Made by a program: the position numbers and the translations under genes. Positions 1 through 6,730 of a DNA stretch of 11,370 nt are shown here, piece after piece (positions within the stretch are counted from its first letter, which is position 1; each line of letters begins with the position of its first letter). The notes under the pieces were generated by a model, which saw only the letters and a program-made list of their open reading frames with translations, did no database searches and was not told the origin of the DNA. The stretch lies in assembly GCA_028688535.1 (NCBI GenBank), contig JAQTXY010000028.1, positions 1 to 11,370 of the forward strand, in the 5' to 3' direction. The DNA is from Methanothrix sp. GTDB taxonomy: Archaea > Halobacteriota > Methanosarcinia > Methanotrichales > Methanotrichaceae.

Positions 1-14
1 CCCACCAGCTACAC

Positions 15-30
15 TTTTTATATAAATTTA
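15..30. promoter_or_regulatory. TATA-like element near the left edge
   Basis: An AT-only stretch (TTTTTATATAAATTTA) lies just beyond the end of the CGGC gene. It reads as a TATA box in both directions. Read leftward it could drive a gene starting beyond the window edge. Read rightward it has no credible gene. The direction is not resolved. Nothing else is seen in positions 1-80. Confidence 0.3.
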
Positions 31-80
31 TTGGGTATGGTCTCACAGAATCGCAATCTATCTTGAGCCCTATTCTGGAA

Positions 81-515
81 TTATGGATGAATTATGTGCT
101 TGCCTTTTGCGTGCGTTCCTTTATGTGTATAAAACTTCCCGGTCGGATCAGTCCCTGTCGCGGGATTGGTTCCCATCTTGGTATTAATCGTTTCGATGAT
201 ATTCTCGGCATAAGGACAGATATAATCACCTGCCTGGTTCTTAGCTGTAATGCAATTGCCGATGAATATGTGGGTAGGTAGGTCTCCCATTGGGGGTTGA
301 TTCCAAAATTTAAATTCATTGAGCCTCGCACCCATAGCAACTCCGGGGCAACCTCCGCAGTCAAGCAATCCAATGAGTTCGGCGGATGGGCTTAAACCCT
401 TAAACTCATCATCCCTATCATTGAATGCCTTTAGGCAACGAGTGCATGCCACGCATTTGTCTATCATTTCGATTTTGCATCCCACAACAAGAACTTGCTC
501 GCTAATATTGCTCAT
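81..515 (-). CDS. CGGC-domain protein, putative metal-binding
   Basis: A 144-residue cytoplasmic protein of the CGGC-domain family, thought to bind metal through cysteines; no reaction is established. Visible hallmarks: C13, a cluster C21-x2-C24-x2-C27 near the N-terminus, the family signature DCGGCPG at 52-58, then GNC (C88) and CPY (C100), eight cysteines in all. The order cysteine, Cys cluster, CGGC, Cys, CPY matches the family. The C-terminal 30 residues or so (rich in Thr, Gly, Lys and His) are poorly conserved-looking. ATG at 513-515 was chosen; no strong Shine-Dalgarno precedes it, only GGGGAT after a run of ten A. It lies downstream of infB on the same strand but about 190 bp away with its own TATA-like box, so it is probably transcribed separately. 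The family call is firm; the role is unknown. Confidence 0.85.
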   Translation of the reverse strand: MSNISEQVLVVGCKIEMIDKCVACTRCLKAFNDRDDEFKGLSPSAELIGLLDCGGCPGVAMGARLNEFKFWNQPPMGDLPTHIFIGNCITAKNQAGDYICPYAENIIETINTKMGTNPATGTDPTGKFYTHKGTHAKGKHIIHP

Positions 516-561
516 GATCTATCCCCATTTTTTTTTTGAAACATAATACTACTATTATAAC

Positions 562-569
562 TATTTAAA
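562..569 (-). promoter_or_regulatory. TATA box for the CGGC gene
   Basis: On the minus strand this reads TTTAAATA, centred about 50 bases upstream of the CGGC start. An archaeal start site about 25 bases downstream would give a leader of about 25 nt. The whole 516-706 spacer is AT-rich and holds no gene. A minus-strand T run (opposite 612-616) inside it may help end infB transcription. This is inferred from spacing and composition only. Confidence 0.4.
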
Positions 570-706
570 CGTTATGTTTAATAATTTTTTATTAAGTTTT
601 GGGGAGGATTTAAAAATTTTTTATGCCGCTAAAATGGTATTATGTGTGGAAATATTGCGGAAAAGCTAATAGAATCAAAGCAATTTTATAGGAAAGTCCA
701 GTTAGA

Positions 707-2515
707 CTATCTTCCCCAGAAGGGTTCCTTCTTGCGCTTGATCTCCAGGAAATTCTCCAGCACCTCGCGCTCGTCTTCTGCCAGCTTGGGCTTAAGCTCC
801 AGTTCCACAATGCGAGCATGCTTCTCGGGAATGTTGACATAAAGGATATCGCCTTCATGGATCTGTCGGCCTACAGTGGGTCCGTCGATGGAGATGGCCA
901 CTTCCTGTCCGGCGGTCGCTGAGCCGACGTTTTCATTGCGCGCCTGAATACCCCTAATCTCGCCTACATTGGCACCGTCTTCTCTCATCAAATTGACATG
1001 GGTCCGGATCACGCCACCTATGATCTGCACGCCTACAATGGCTGGCCTGGACTGACGGAAGACGCAGTCCGGCAAAAGACGCACGGCACCGGGCCGGATA
1101 ACCGCCTCAAGCCGCTCCTGCTCTATGCGCATCTTCTGCTCCTCAGTCCACTGTTCATAGTTCTCCAAAATGCTGTAAATTATATCGCTGCAAAAAACCG
1201 GTACATTGGTCTTCTGAATCTCGCTGATGGCATCGGGCAAGATTTCCACATTAAATGCTAAAATCGCAGAAAGCAGGGGTTCTTTGATGGCTGACGCGCG
1301 GATCACATCTCTTCTGGAAACAGGCCCTACATCGGCATGATGAATGGCAATATTCTTGGCTTTCAGCTCGCCTACCAAAGCTTCCAGCGAGCCGATGGCG
1401 TCTGCTTTCAGAATCACGCCCTCGCTCTCTGCATCGATACGCACCGCCTCGAGCTCCGATTTCAGCTCAGTGGTAAGAGCATCTATCTCTTCAGCGCTTG
1501 CCACCACGCGAATGGTTGATCCTGCCAGTGCATTTTCCAATTTGGGTGCTGCAATCTTTACACCAGATGCTGCCACCACATGCTTCACCGGCAGGAATCT
1601 CTCATCGCTTCGAATCTCAGTCAGAGGCTTGGGCTTTAGCAGGGCTCTGATCTTTGTGACAATCGGCTCATGGGCCGTGCCCACAATTACCGTATCGCCC
1701 GAGTTGAATTCACCGTTGTAGAGAATGACGTCCAGAGTCGTCCCCAGGCCTTTCTCCTCTTTTACCTCTAAGATTGTGCCCATACCAGGGCCGCTGGCCG
1801 TCAGCAACAGATTATTCTTCAAGAATCTCTGCGCCAGCCCAACCAGTATCATGAGAATGTCGGGAACCCCTTCTCCGGTGATGGCGCTGATAGGCACAAT
1901 TCCAATCGTCTTGGTAAAGTCGGTGATCCGATCGTACCTATCCCCATCAAATCCATTCTTGTAGAGTTCTCCTACCAGCTCGTAGATCCTGGTATCCAGC
2001 GCCTCTGACACTCTTTCGCTTTGTGCCTTAATGCTCTTAGCAAAAGGAGCGTTGGCAACGCAGTGCCAGCCGCTGATGCGATCCATCTTGTTGGCAGCGA
2101 CCACAAATGGTGTCCTAAAACGCTTGAGAATGGCCAGCGACTCGATGGTCTGGGGCTGGAAGCCCTCATTAACGTCCACAATCAGCACAGCTAGATCTGC
2201 CAGAGAGCCGCCTCTGCTTCGCATAGAGGTAAAAGCATGATGTCCCGGCGTGTCGATGAACAGCAATCCTGGAATCTGCATCTCTTTGCCGAAATGCGAT
2301 CCGCAAAAATCCTGCACCACGCTTAGCGGAACTTCTGTGGCTCCAATGTGCTGGGTAATGAGCCCGGCTTCGCCCTTGGCAACGGCCGTTCCTCTGATCT
2401 TATCTAAAAGAGATGTCTTGCCGTGGTCTACATGCCCCATCACCACTACTATGGGTGTTCTGAGGTTGGACTCATCGCCTTTAGCTTTGCCGGCCTTTTT
2501 GGACTTATGTTGCAT
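707..2515 (-). CDS. infB: Translation initiation factor IF-2 / aIF5B
   Basis: A 602-residue GTPase of translation initiation that promotes ribosomal subunit joining after initiator tRNA placement (archaeal/eukaryal IF5B type, without the long bacterial N-terminal extension). The GTPase motifs are all present: G1 GHVDHGKT at 27-34, the switch I region around HIGATEV (56-62), G3 DTPGH at 88-92, G4 NKMD at 142-145, and G5 in SAITGEG near 215. Beta-barrel domain II, the alpha/beta/alpha domain III and the C-terminal beta-barrel follow; the protein ends in a basic helix. The length is normal for archaeal aIF5B and no intein is present. The start is ATG at 2513-2515, about 15 residues before the core; the leader has only a weak GGG ribosome site. 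The gene lies downstream of ndk on the same strand, a known archaeal arrangement, but a TATA-like box in the 100-bp gap suggests its own promoter as well. Confidence 0.97.
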   Translation of the reverse strand: MQHKSKKAGKAKGDESNLRTPIVVVMGHVDHGKTSLLDKIRGTAVAKGEAGLITQHIGATEVPLSVVQDFCGSHFGKEMQIPGLLFIDTPGHHAFTSMRSRGGSLADLAVLIVDVNEGFQPQTIESLAILKRFRTPFVVAANKMDRISGWHCVANAPFAKSIKAQSERVSEALDTRIYELVGELYKNGFDGDRYDRITDFTKTIGIVPISAITGEGVPDILMILVGLAQRFLKNNLLLTASGPGMGTILEVKEEKGLGTTLDVILYNGEFNSGDTVIVGTAHEPIVTKIRALLKPKPLTEIRSDERFLPVKHVVAASGVKIAAPKLENALAGSTIRVVASAEEIDALTTELKSELEAVRIDAESEGVILKADAIGSLEALVGELKAKNIAIHHADVGPVSRRDVIRASAIKEPLLSAILAFNVEILPDAISEIQKTNVPVFCSDIIYSILENYEQWTEEQKMRIEQERLEAVIRPGAVRLLPDCVFRQSRPAIVGVQIIGGVIRTHVNLMREDGANVGEIRGIQARNENVGSATAGQEVAISIDGPTVGRQIHEGDILYVNIPEKHARIVELELKPKLAEDEREVLENFLEIKRKKEPFWGR

Positions 2516-2566
2516 ACTGGTCGCGCCCTGAAAGAAGTAAGTCTAAAAATTACATTTCATTTTAAG

Positions 2567-2574
2567 AATTTAAA
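2567..2574 (-). promoter_or_regulatory. TATA-like box upstream of infB
   Basis: The minus strand reads TTTAAATT, preceded by GGAGCC, about 55 bases before the infB start. Archaeal spacing would place transcription start near 2544 and give a leader of about 29 nt. It sits between the ndk stop and infB, so infB may be transcribed both by readthrough and from here. Inferred only. Confidence 0.35.
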
Positions 2575-2615
2575 GGCTCCGACGAGAGGAGGCAGAAAAT
2601 GAATCCTGCCTGATC

Positions 2616-3065
2616 TCATTCGTAAAGCCATGCTTCATCTATTCGCTTGTAGGCCACCAGTTCGCTCGGGCTGAAATGCAGCGCTATCTCGCGAGCTGCA
2701 GAAACGGCCGAATCCGAGCCGTGTACCACATTTCGTCCGGTTTCTATGGCCAGGTCTCCCCGAATAGTCCCAGAGACGGCATCAACCGGATTAGTAGCGC
2801 CGTTCATCTTCCTCATGGCGGCAATTGCGCCCCGCCCCTCAATCACCATTGATACGGAGGGTCCGGAGGTGATGAAATCTACCAGGTCCTGATAAAATTT
2901 CTTGCCCACGTGCTCTGCATAGTGCTCCTTGGCCTTCTCCACCGGCATCAGAGTGAGCTTCATAGCCACTATCTTGAAGCCTTTCTCCTCAATGCGCTGC
3001 AGTATCTTGCCAATGAGCGCGCGCTGCACTCCATCGGGCTTTACCATGACAAAGGTTCGCTCTAT
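2616..3065 (-). CDS. ndk: Nucleoside diphosphate kinase, probable non-AUG start
   Basis: Transfers the gamma-phosphate of ATP to nucleoside diphosphates through a phospho-histidine, balancing NTP pools in the cytoplasm. Visible family motifs: MVKPDGVQR at the N-terminus, GPSVSMVIEG in the middle, NGATNP, GTIRGD, and the active-site NVVHGSDS, whose His is the phosphorylated residue; it ends SEL...RIDEAWLYE. The only in-frame ATG (3045-3047) yields 143 residues and removes the first beta strand, which in the family reads like ERTFVMVKPDG. The codons just upstream encode exactly E-R-T-F-V, preceded by ATA at 3063-3065, which gives the usual length of 149. A CTG at 3072-3074, nine bases after a GGGGG run, is the other candidate. 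No ATG, GTG or TTG lies between the ATG and the rpl24e stop, which is in the same frame. The coordinates given assume the ATA start. Confidence 0.93.
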   Translation of the reverse strand: MERTFVMVKPDGVQRALIGKILQRIEEKGFKIVAMKLTLMPVEKAKEHYAEHVGKKFYQDLVDFITSGPSVSMVIEGRGAIAAMRKMNGATNPVDAVSGTIRGDLAIETGRNVVHGSDSAVSAAREIALHFSPSELVAYKRIDEAWLYE

Positions 3066-3077
3066 CTCAGCCAGGGC

Positions 3078-3248
3078 TTATGCCCCCTTTCTGGCCCATT
3101 TGATTCTTCTCGTTACGCGGCCAAGAGCTACGTTATTCTCGCACTTGGCTGAGCAGAAGTAAAAGACCGTGCCGTCTTTTTTGGCATAAAGCTTGCCAGT
3201 TCCCGGCTCGATGGTCTTATTGCAAAAGGAACACTTTCTTATTTCCAT
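3078..3248 (-). CDS. rpl24e: Large-subunit ribosomal protein L24e
   Basis: A 56-residue zinc-ribbon ribosomal protein of the 50S subunit. The translation begins MEIRKCSFC and carries C6-x2-C9 and C32-x3-C36, the four zinc ligands, with the family's PGTGKLY and [12 protein letters not shown] segments; it ends in a basic tail [10 protein letters not shown]. The length is normal for archaeal L24e. ATG at 3246-3248 is preceded by GGTGAAGG, which overlaps the end of rps28e; that is a strong archaeal ribosome site. Only six bases separate it from the rps28e stop, and its TAA stop lies about 12 bases before the likely ndk start, so it is in the same operon and probably translationally coupled. Confidence 0.95.
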   Translation of the reverse strand: MEIRKCSFCNKTIEPGTGKLYAKKDGTVFYFCSAKCENNVALGRVTRRIKWARKGA

Positions 3249-3254
3249 CTACCT

Positions 3255-3467
3255 TCACCTGCTGGTAAGCTTCTTGGCTTCTCTGGCAGTCTCGAGCAGC
3301 ATCATGACATCGCCCATGCGGATCGGTCCCATGCAGTTCCTGGTGATAATACGGCCCTTATTATTGCCTTCCAGGATACGGCATTTTATCTGCGTCGCCT
3401 CACCATGCATGCCGGTAACGCCGATGACCTCAATTACTTCTGCCGCTACTCCGTTATCATCCTCCAT
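3255..3467 (-). CDS. rps28e: Small-subunit ribosomal protein S28e
   Basis: A 70-residue OB-fold protein of the 30S subunit, near the mRNA exit/E-site region. The sequence has the full family pattern: [18 protein letters not shown] near the start, the RILEG...KGRIITRN core, the GPIRMGD strand, and the C-terminal ETAREAKKL signature. The length is normal. ATG at 3465-3467 follows GGTGAT at seven-base spacing, a good archaeal ribosome site. The gene sits ten bases after rpl7ae and six bases before rpl24e, the conserved archaeal order L7Ae-S28e-L24e-Ndk, so co-transcription is very likely. Confidence 0.97.
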   Translation of the reverse strand: MEDDNGVAAEVIEVIGVTGMHGEATQIKCRILEGNNKGRIITRNCMGPIRMGDVMMLLETAREAKKLTSR

Positions 3468-3477
3468 CGGATATCAC

Positions 3478-3846
3478 CTACTTCAAAGCTGCCACTTTCT
3501 GGACGATTTCATCAAGCAACTCTTTTCCCTTTCCGGGCTCCACGATTGCTGCAGCTGCGCTCTTTACGCTCAGGCCGGCAGCAGCGCCAAGCTCGCTCTG
3601 CTTTTTAACATAAATGTATGGTGTCTTCTTCTCTTCGCAAAGAGCTGGAATATGTGCTACAATCTCAGGAGGGGTAACATCTTCTCCGACAATAACCAGG
3701 CGAGCTACACCGCGCTCGATGGCCTTGGTGGCTTCGTTGGTTCCCTTCTTTATTCTTCCTGTATCGCGAGCCATTTCAAGGGCTTCAAGAGACATGGTAG
3801 CCAGCTCTGCTGGAACATCAAATCTTACGAATATTGGTCTTGCCAT
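3478..3846 (-). CDS. rpl7ae: Ribosomal protein L7Ae, kink-turn RNA-binding
   Basis: A 122-residue kink-turn-binding protein. In archaea it serves in the 50S subunit and, by family knowledge, also in box C/D and H/ACA guide RNPs and RNase P. The k-turn recognition segment GTNEATK is at 35-41, followed by [18 protein letters not shown] and the [18 protein letters not shown] segment typical of the family. Normal length. ATG at 3844-3846 is preceded by AAGGAGAT at eight-base spacing. It is the first gene of the ribosomal cluster; a 113-bp spacer separates it from the membrane-protein gene upstream. Confidence 0.97.
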   Translation of the reverse strand: MARPIFVRFDVPAELATMSLEALEMARDTGRIKKGTNEATKAIERGVARLVIVGEDVTPPEIVAHIPALCEEKKTPYIYVKKQSELGAAAGLSVKSAAAAIVEPGKGKELLDEIVQKVAALK

Positions 3847-3940
3847 AATTTAATCTCCTTCCGGGCAGCTCGCCCATCATCATTCATCGCAAAAACGCCT
3901 AAACGAATTAGACGATTCAGATTAGAACAGCCATTAGCTC

Positions 3941-3952
3941 CATATGTAAAAA
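3941..3952 (-). promoter_or_regulatory. Possible TATA box of the rpl7ae operon
   Basis: The minus strand reads TTTTTACATATG in the spacer ahead of rpl7ae, about 100 bases upstream of the start. It is the most TATA-like element in this spacer, which supports a promoter for the L7Ae-S28e-L24e-Ndk cluster here. The match is weak, and a long leader of about 70 nt would follow. Confidence 0.25.
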
Positions 3953-3959
3953 GGTTGCG

Positions 3960-4829
3960 CTACGGCCCGAGAAGGGCCATGAGCACGCTTTGCAGATTTT
4001 CGAAAGCCACAGGTCCGGATAGGTCTGTCTCGTCACCAATGGTAGAGTAGCTGAGATTGTTTTTCGTAGCGATTTCTCCAATCTTGCTGCTCGCGGCGGC
4101 CTCGGGCTGCAGATACCGGGCACTTAGATCATAGCCCGTGGTCCGATTTTTTGCCACATTTACACCCAGGTAAAATTCCTTGTATCCACCGGAGAGGGGC
4201 ATACTCTTGCCGCCGCTGCCAAGAGCCGCCACCTGCAGGTCAGCATTATCATCACCGATTAGTGTGAAGCTTTGTGCAGACAGACCCCCAGTGATCACAT
4301 CCAGGACCTGTCGTAATGCGTCCTGTGGGCCAAAGAGGGCCGGCTTTCCGAACACGATGGCATAATCCGTTCCCGCGGGGATCATCATATAATCCTGGTA
4401 TGGTATTACCAGGCCGTCATAGCCAACCGGGTATGGCTGGACCTCATGAAACTCAGTCCAGGTGCCATTGAAATTGGCATTGGCCAGCTTTTCAATCTTG
4501 TTATTGTTGTGGATCTGGCTTGCATAACTGAGGCCAAAGGACTGAGGCAAAGCTGCAGTTGCAGCTAGCGTTAAGTTTGGCGATGCACTCAGGTTGATCC
4601 AGTATGCCATGACGGTGCTCTCCGGAGACATCTGCAGGGCATCCGCTAGTCCCTCAAAGTCCCATTCCACATATCGGCCCTGTACCCCAAAGGTCTGCAA
4701 AGAGCCATCGCCCGACGGCACAACAACGTTCTCGGTCTGGTCGCCTCCCATCATCACGAAACTGGCAAAGGCGGACAGTACCATGACAATGCCTACAAAG
4801 ATAGCAAAAGCCTTAGCTGTAGATTTCAT
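3960..4829 (-). CDS. Membrane-anchored extracytoplasmic protein, unknown function
   Basis: I do not recognise this 289-residue protein. It has a short basic start (MKSTAK), one hydrophobic segment at about 7-27 (signal anchor or signal peptide), then a mostly polar domain. There are at least five N-x-S/T sequons (two close together in NLSASPNLT, then NGT, NRT and NLS), which fits an N-glycosylated protein outside the archaeal membrane. No cysteine is seen, so it is not a lipoprotein. The C-terminus is a hydrophobic helix-like stretch ending MALLGP. The start is ATG at 4827-4829; a TTG six bases upstream is in frame, but a TATA box lies about 27 bases before the ATG, which fits a leaderless transcript beginning at that AUG. 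It lies 27 bases after the DHPS-like gene on the same strand. Function cannot be inferred from its neighbours. Confidence 0.8.
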   Translation of the reverse strand: MKSTAKAFAIFVGIVMVLSAFASFVMMGGDQTENVVVPSGDGSLQTFGVQGRYVEWDFEGLADALQMSPESTVMAYWINLSASPNLTLAATAALPQSFGLSYASQIHNNNKIEKLANANFNGTWTEFHEVQPYPVGYDGLVIPYQDYMMIPAGTDYAIVFGKPALFGPQDALRQVLDVITGGLSAQSFTLIGDDNADLQVAALGSGGKSMPLSGGYKEFYLGVNVAKNRTTGYDLSARYLQPEAAASSKIGEIATKNNLSYSTIGDETDLSGPVAFENLQSVLMALLGP

Positions 4830-4850
4830 CCGCAATTATGTCGCGAGACC

Positions 4851-4860
4851 AAATATTTAA
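4851..4860 (-). promoter_or_regulatory. TATA box giving a probable leaderless transcript
   Basis: The minus strand reads TTAAATATTT, overlapping the stop codon of the DHPS-like gene. Its centre is about 27 bases from the ATG at 4829, the usual archaeal TATA-to-start distance, so transcription would begin at the AUG itself. No Shine-Dalgarno is present in the gap, which agrees. Confidence 0.5.
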
Positions 4861-6347
4861 CGTTTCTCAGAGGACCAGAGCGGTTCGTCCTGAACATAGC
4901 TTCTTTTCAGGCGAAGAGCGATCTCTGCCTTCTCCAGTTCGCGACCGAGGTATCCGGCATGGTCCAGCCGGCTGACCAAACCCATCTCGATGAGAGTATT
5001 GAGGATGTCGCGAGCATTTTTTCCTGCGATGGTTGTGCCGCTGTTTTGAGCAAGTATCGATTGCGATGAGATGGATATCCTGAAACTTCCGCAGCGGTCC
5101 GGTTGGTAATTGTGCCCACCTTTAGCCTCGATGACCGTTTCGGGCATGGCTTCTTCAGGTAGGTGGCGTTTCTCCTTCAGGATGAGAAGGTCGAGGCCCA
5201 GATCTTTGGGAGGCGCCAGGCGCTGCCTGGCCAGCAGCATCATTCTTGAAGCCCGGGCAAGTTCCTCCACACTTCCTACTGCTTTGCTGCTGTACTCGGG
5301 CGTGAATAGGATAGATGCGCCACACTCAGCACCGAGGGCAGCCAGGAGGGCATTGACGCCTACCGTATCGGCATCCAGCAGTTCAGTTGCATTGCCAATC
5401 CCGAAAAATAGGGGGATATCGGGGTGATCCTCCCGGAAAGCCTGGTACCTATGCAGCGATGGAGCCAGTCCTTGCAGAGGTGGTTCAAGAATGGGGTCTG
5501 CTATTGCTAAGATTCCCATCTGCAAAGCCGCTAACAGGTTCTCTTCCAAACTGATGCCGCCTGGGCCGGGAATGATCACCGCCGGCGTGCCTGCTGTGGC
5601 TACCGCTTTGCCTACCTGGGGCAGATTGGCGGCGTTTAAGCTGAGAATCATGTCTGCCCCAGCCTCCAGGCCCGCCAGGATCAGGTCGCTCTTGATAGTG
5701 TCGATGCTGACGGGAAGGTTTGTGGCCTTTCGGGCAGTTTGCAGTGCGGCTTTCACCTGCTCTGGCCTGGCATCAAGAGGTAGCCCCAGGTCGATCATAT
5801 CTGCGCCCTGCTCTTCGTAGTAGCGAACCCTTTCGGTCAGTGCCGCAGGGTGCAGGCGCGTGGCATCGACGATCTCTGCCAGGACTTTCATGCGAGAGCT
5901 GCCACCGATCTTGATGTCCCTGATCCGCAGTTGCGAATGGGCTTCCTCCTCCAGCTGCTGCACCTGATCAAGTGCGCCTTCTCTCATATTTCTTTCCAAT
6001 AGCATGCAAGCCGGAATGGTGCGGGACAGCTCGATCTTCTCTTTGGCAAGATGGCGCAGCACCGCCTTGAGGTCAGCAGCATGCTTGGGCCCCAGGCGGA
6101 TCTTGGTGCCTAAAGCACGCTCGGCTTCCTGAAAATCAGCGGTAATGGCGCCGGGAATCAGGATGAGATCGTAGCCCTGGGGAGAGGCGGAAAGCAGCAG
6201 CTCGGGAGTGATGAAGGCGGCCACATCAACATCGGCCACCAGAACCTGTGCGCCCTCTGCGGCGGCTCTCACCTGGCCCTCGGCCAGTCGGCCTGTAACC
6301 AGGAGGATTTTACTGGGAGAGTTATCAATCTCTTTGATATGCATCAT
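4857..6347 (-). CDS. Dihydropteroate synthase-like protein
   Basis: A protein of 496 residues resembling the methanogen family called dihydropteroate-synthase-related (TIGR00284 type). An N-terminal domain of about 150 residues (ILLVTGRLAE..., DLILIPGAI) is followed by a DHPS-like TIM barrel at about 155-370, with MKVLAEIVDATRL, EQGADMIDLGLP, LPVSIDT, GADMILSLN, VIIPGPGG and PLFFGIGNATELLDADTVG; a C-terminal domain runs from about 375 and includes GGHNYQPDRCGSFRI. Homology to pterin enzymes suggests a link with tetrahydromethanopterin-type C1 carriers, but the reaction is not established for this family and should not be equated with folate DHPS. The start: a TTG (6348-6350) precedes two tandem ATGs; the first ATG (6345-6347) was taken. 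No ribosome site is visible. A small gene remnant ends just upstream on the same strand. Confidence 0.85.
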   Translation of the reverse strand: MMHIKEIDNSPSKILLVTGRLAEGQVRAAAEGAQVLVADVDVAAFITPELLLSASPQGYDLILIPGAITADFQEAERALGTKIRLGPKHAADLKAVLRHLAKEKIELSRTIPACMLLERNMREGALDQVQQLEEEAHSQLRIRDIKIGGSSRMKVLAEIVDATRLHPAALTERVRYYEEQGADMIDLGLPLDARPEQVKAALQTARKATNLPVSIDTIKSDLILAGLEAGADMILSLNAANLPQVGKAVATAGTPAVIIPGPGGISLEENLLAALQMGILAIADPILEPPLQGLAPSLHRYQAFREDHPDIPLFFGIGNATELLDADTVGVNALLAALGAECGASILFTPEYSSKAVGSVEELARASRMMLLARQRLAPPKDLGLDLLILKEKRHLPEEAMPETVIEAKGGHNYQPDRCGSFRISISSQSILAQNSGTTIAGKNARDILNTLIEMGLVSRLDHAGYLGRELEKAEIALRLKRSYVQDEPLWSSEKR

Positions 6348-6362
6348 CAAAATCTATTGGTA

Positions 6363-6549
6363 TCAATCAGATACAACCTTTCTCATCCAGATATCTCTTG
6401 CAGCATGTTGAAGATCAACAGAATCGATGTCAATGTCTTTTAGGAGGCCTACAATTCTATCTGCATTTGATTTTATTATCTTCAATTTCCTCCTCTTCTC
6501 CATCTATTAAATCCAGCTTCTCCAGAGGTTTCAGAACATTGTGCATCAT
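6363..6549 (-). pseudogene. Small frameshifted gene remnant, unknown
   Basis: Two overlapping minus-strand reading frames look like one broken small gene. The first (ATG at 6547-6549, stop at 6457-6459) begins MMHNVLKPLEKLDLIDGEEE and, read back to the preceding stop, has RKKHKYN before it, reminiscent of the end of a winged-helix domain. The second runs to TGA at 6363-6365 and contains SNADRIVGLLKDIDIDS and HAARDIWMRK, with a protein-like amphipathic pattern. A single frameshift near 6480-6500 would join them. The remnant ends 16 bases before the DHPS-like start. It could instead be two tiny genes; an open frame in the second begins with ATG at 6501-6503 (46 residues). No family was recognised. 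Confidence 0.35.
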
Positions 6550-6652
6550 GTTGTACTTATGTTTCTTCCTTTAAGAATTATCTGCTTTTGGTTCGTAATG
6601 ATCTTTCTTACAGATTATTGAAGGAGACTATGCTATCCTCATCCTATCATGC

Positions 6653-6666
6653 ACAAAGATATAAAA
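6653..6666 (+). promoter_or_regulatory. BRE/TATA promoter of the cas1-cas2 operon
   Basis: The plus strand reads ACAAAGATATAAAA, a near-ideal purine-rich BRE followed by an eight-base TATA box. Transcription would start near 6688-6692, giving a leader of about 40 nt before the cas1 GTG, with a GAGGT ribosome site at 6719-6723. The rest of the 6351-6730 spacer holds only the remnant described separately and AT-rich sequence. Confidence 0.6.
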
Positions 6667-6730
6667 CCTGAAGAGATGCAAAGCATACAGTCCAAGGGAT
6701 TGCTAGAGGCAAGAGGATAGAGGTAATGGC

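Noticed and set aside
2590..2616. Terminator hairpin after ndk (GGCAG...CTGCC)
   Set aside because: Only a 5-bp stem without a T run after it; not enough to call.
3193..4050. Long plus-strand frame of 285 codons
   Set aside because: It is antisense to rps28e, rpl7ae and the end of the membrane-protein gene, all of which have clear family matches or starts.
6649..6720. A 23-codon plus-strand frame (MHKDIKPEEMQ...) just before cas1
   Set aside because: It overlaps the strong BRE/TATA promoter and would lie partly upstream of the transcript start; it is too short to support.
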